DNA of 50,465 nucleotides from a virus: the IMG/VR virus record IMGVR_UViG_3300024429_000003, positions 1 to 50,465 of that record; one strand, given 5' to 3'. Positions 49,997-50,465 of this stretch are shown here, piece after piece; positions within the stretch are counted from its first letter, which is position 1; every line of letters begins with the position of its first letter. A program made the translations under genes and the position numbers. The notes under the pieces were generated by a model. It was given only the letters and a program-made list of their open reading frames with translations, did not search any database and was not told the DNA's origin.

Positions 49997-50217
49997 TTAA
50001 ATAGTGTCAATTGTCTCTCAGACACCGATTTCTCTTTAATTTTTTTAATGCCTAATTGTACTCTGATTTCATCACACCAAATTTTGTACGGGTGCATTGC
50101 CCTTTCGCCGTAGGGATATGCCTGTCGTAGTTTTTTACGTAGATTTTTTATATCAGATGTGCCAACTATAGATATAATCTCTGCGATTATAGGTCTTACC
50201 TGATCACGCCTAGTCAT
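49990..50217 (-). CDS. Conserved small cassette protein (75 aa)
   Basis: Sequence MTRRDQVRPIIAEIISIVGT and LRQAYPYGERAMHPYKIW, DEIRVQLG is of a type seen as short hypothetical proteins in bacterial accessory regions. All-helical with basic residues. Its stop sits in attC5 and its start overlaps the previous minus-strand gene (ATGA), so the two form one two-gene cassette. Confidence 0.7.
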   Translation of the reverse strand: MTRRDQVRPIIAEIISIVGTSDIKNLRKKLRQAYPYGERAMHPYKIWCDEIRVQLGIKKIKEKSVSERQLTLFKI

Positions 50218-50408
50218 ATTTTCTCTTTAGTTTCCGGATCAAATAAATTATACCCATCCGAAATAAATATTTTATGCCGTTCCTGCTGTTTTTTGGTTAC
50301 ATATTTATAATATGCTTCATAAGATTTTAAATCGTGGAGGCTAAATAAATCTGTTGCTGTATCAATATCATCAAGTAATTTCCATAATTTAATTGTTTTT
50401 TCTTTCAT
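50214..50408 (-). CDS. Small cassette protein (64 aa)
   Basis: Starts right after attC1 (in the circle), behind GAAAGGAATAAAGGC, and is translationally coupled to the next gene by ATGA. KLWKLLDDIDTATDLF, then QQERHKIFISDGYNLF, resembles small accessory proteins of other mobile elements. Its 5' part is repeated at the left end of the window because of the terminal overlap. Confidence 0.7.
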   Translation of the reverse strand: MKEKTIKLWKLLDDIDTATDLFSLHDLKSYEAYYKYVTKKQQERHKIFISDGYNLFDPETKEKI

Positions 50409-50465
50409 ATGCCTTTATTCCTTTCAGATAACGCAGAATTAACCGGATTGTGAGGGCTTTTCCGA
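50339..50465. repeat. Terminal overlap, right copy
   Basis: Exact copy of bases 1-127; see the left copy. It ends inside attC1, exactly at the base before the first difference between attC1 and attC4. Confidence 0.9.

Noticed and set aside
49874-50113. Plus-strand GTG frame with a hydrophobic N-terminus, possible holin
   Set aside because: It runs through attC5 and antisense to the conserved 75-residue cassette gene and lacks a ribosome site.

Overview
The window is a complete, closed genome of a temperate, short-tailed (podovirus-like) phage from an uncultivated source. The last 127 bases (50339-50465) repeat the first 127 exactly, so the molecule is a circle or circularly permuted genome of 50,338 bp. 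The DNA is AT-rich and uses standard stops. Genes are tightly packed with ATGA/TAATG overlaps and AGGAG-type ribosome sites. Phage-encoded signal peptides and an outer-membrane-barrel-like protein point to a Gram-negative (diderm) host; the host cannot be named from the sequence.

Layout. (1) 49.93-50.47 kb plus 0-2.2 kb, minus strand: an accessory array in which small genes are separated by five integron-type attC recombination sites. It follows a ribbon-helix-helix regulator, an unknown gene and a VRR-NUC-type nuclease, and no integron integrase is visible. (2) 2.2-4.2 kb, plus: tyrosine integrase, excisionase-like protein and a small HTH regulator, with three clear sigma70-type promoters. 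(3) 4.2-4.68 kb: a gene-free, strongly folding stretch, probably a structured RNA. (4) 4.68-15.7 kb, plus: replication/recombination genes (SNF2-type helicase, RecF/SbcC-like ATPase, HD hydrolase, UvrD-like helicase, primase-polymerase), interrupted by an odd tRNA-like element. (5) 15.65-16.25 kb: a likely replication origin with about eleven TGTGACAC-type iterons and an AT-rich flank. (6) 16.5-19.0 kb, minus: nine small unknown genes, several preceded by the same short leader. (7) 19.3-49.9 kb, plus: terminase, portal, a block of about two dozen small accessory genes (including an Acb2/Tad1-type anti-defence protein, a GroES homologue and an outer-membrane-like protein), scaffold, decoration protein, capsid, connector and tail proteins, tailspike, and internal/ejection proteins ending in a 1487-residue protein with an HELLH motif.

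How it works together. Integrase, excisionase and the divergent ribbon-helix-helix/integrase promoters form the lysis-lysogeny control region. The primase-polymerase next to the iterons probably starts replication, supported by two helicases and the ATPase. Packaging and morphogenesis run rightward from 19.3 kb. A four-helix membrane protein on the opposite strand inside the tail genes, with its own promoter, looks like a lysogenic-conversion gene.

Most notable: the attC/cassette array carried by a phage; hydrophobic leaders fused to conserved virion or packaging proteins; the iteron origin; and two candidate structured RNAs. No endolysin or canonical lysis cassette could be recognised.
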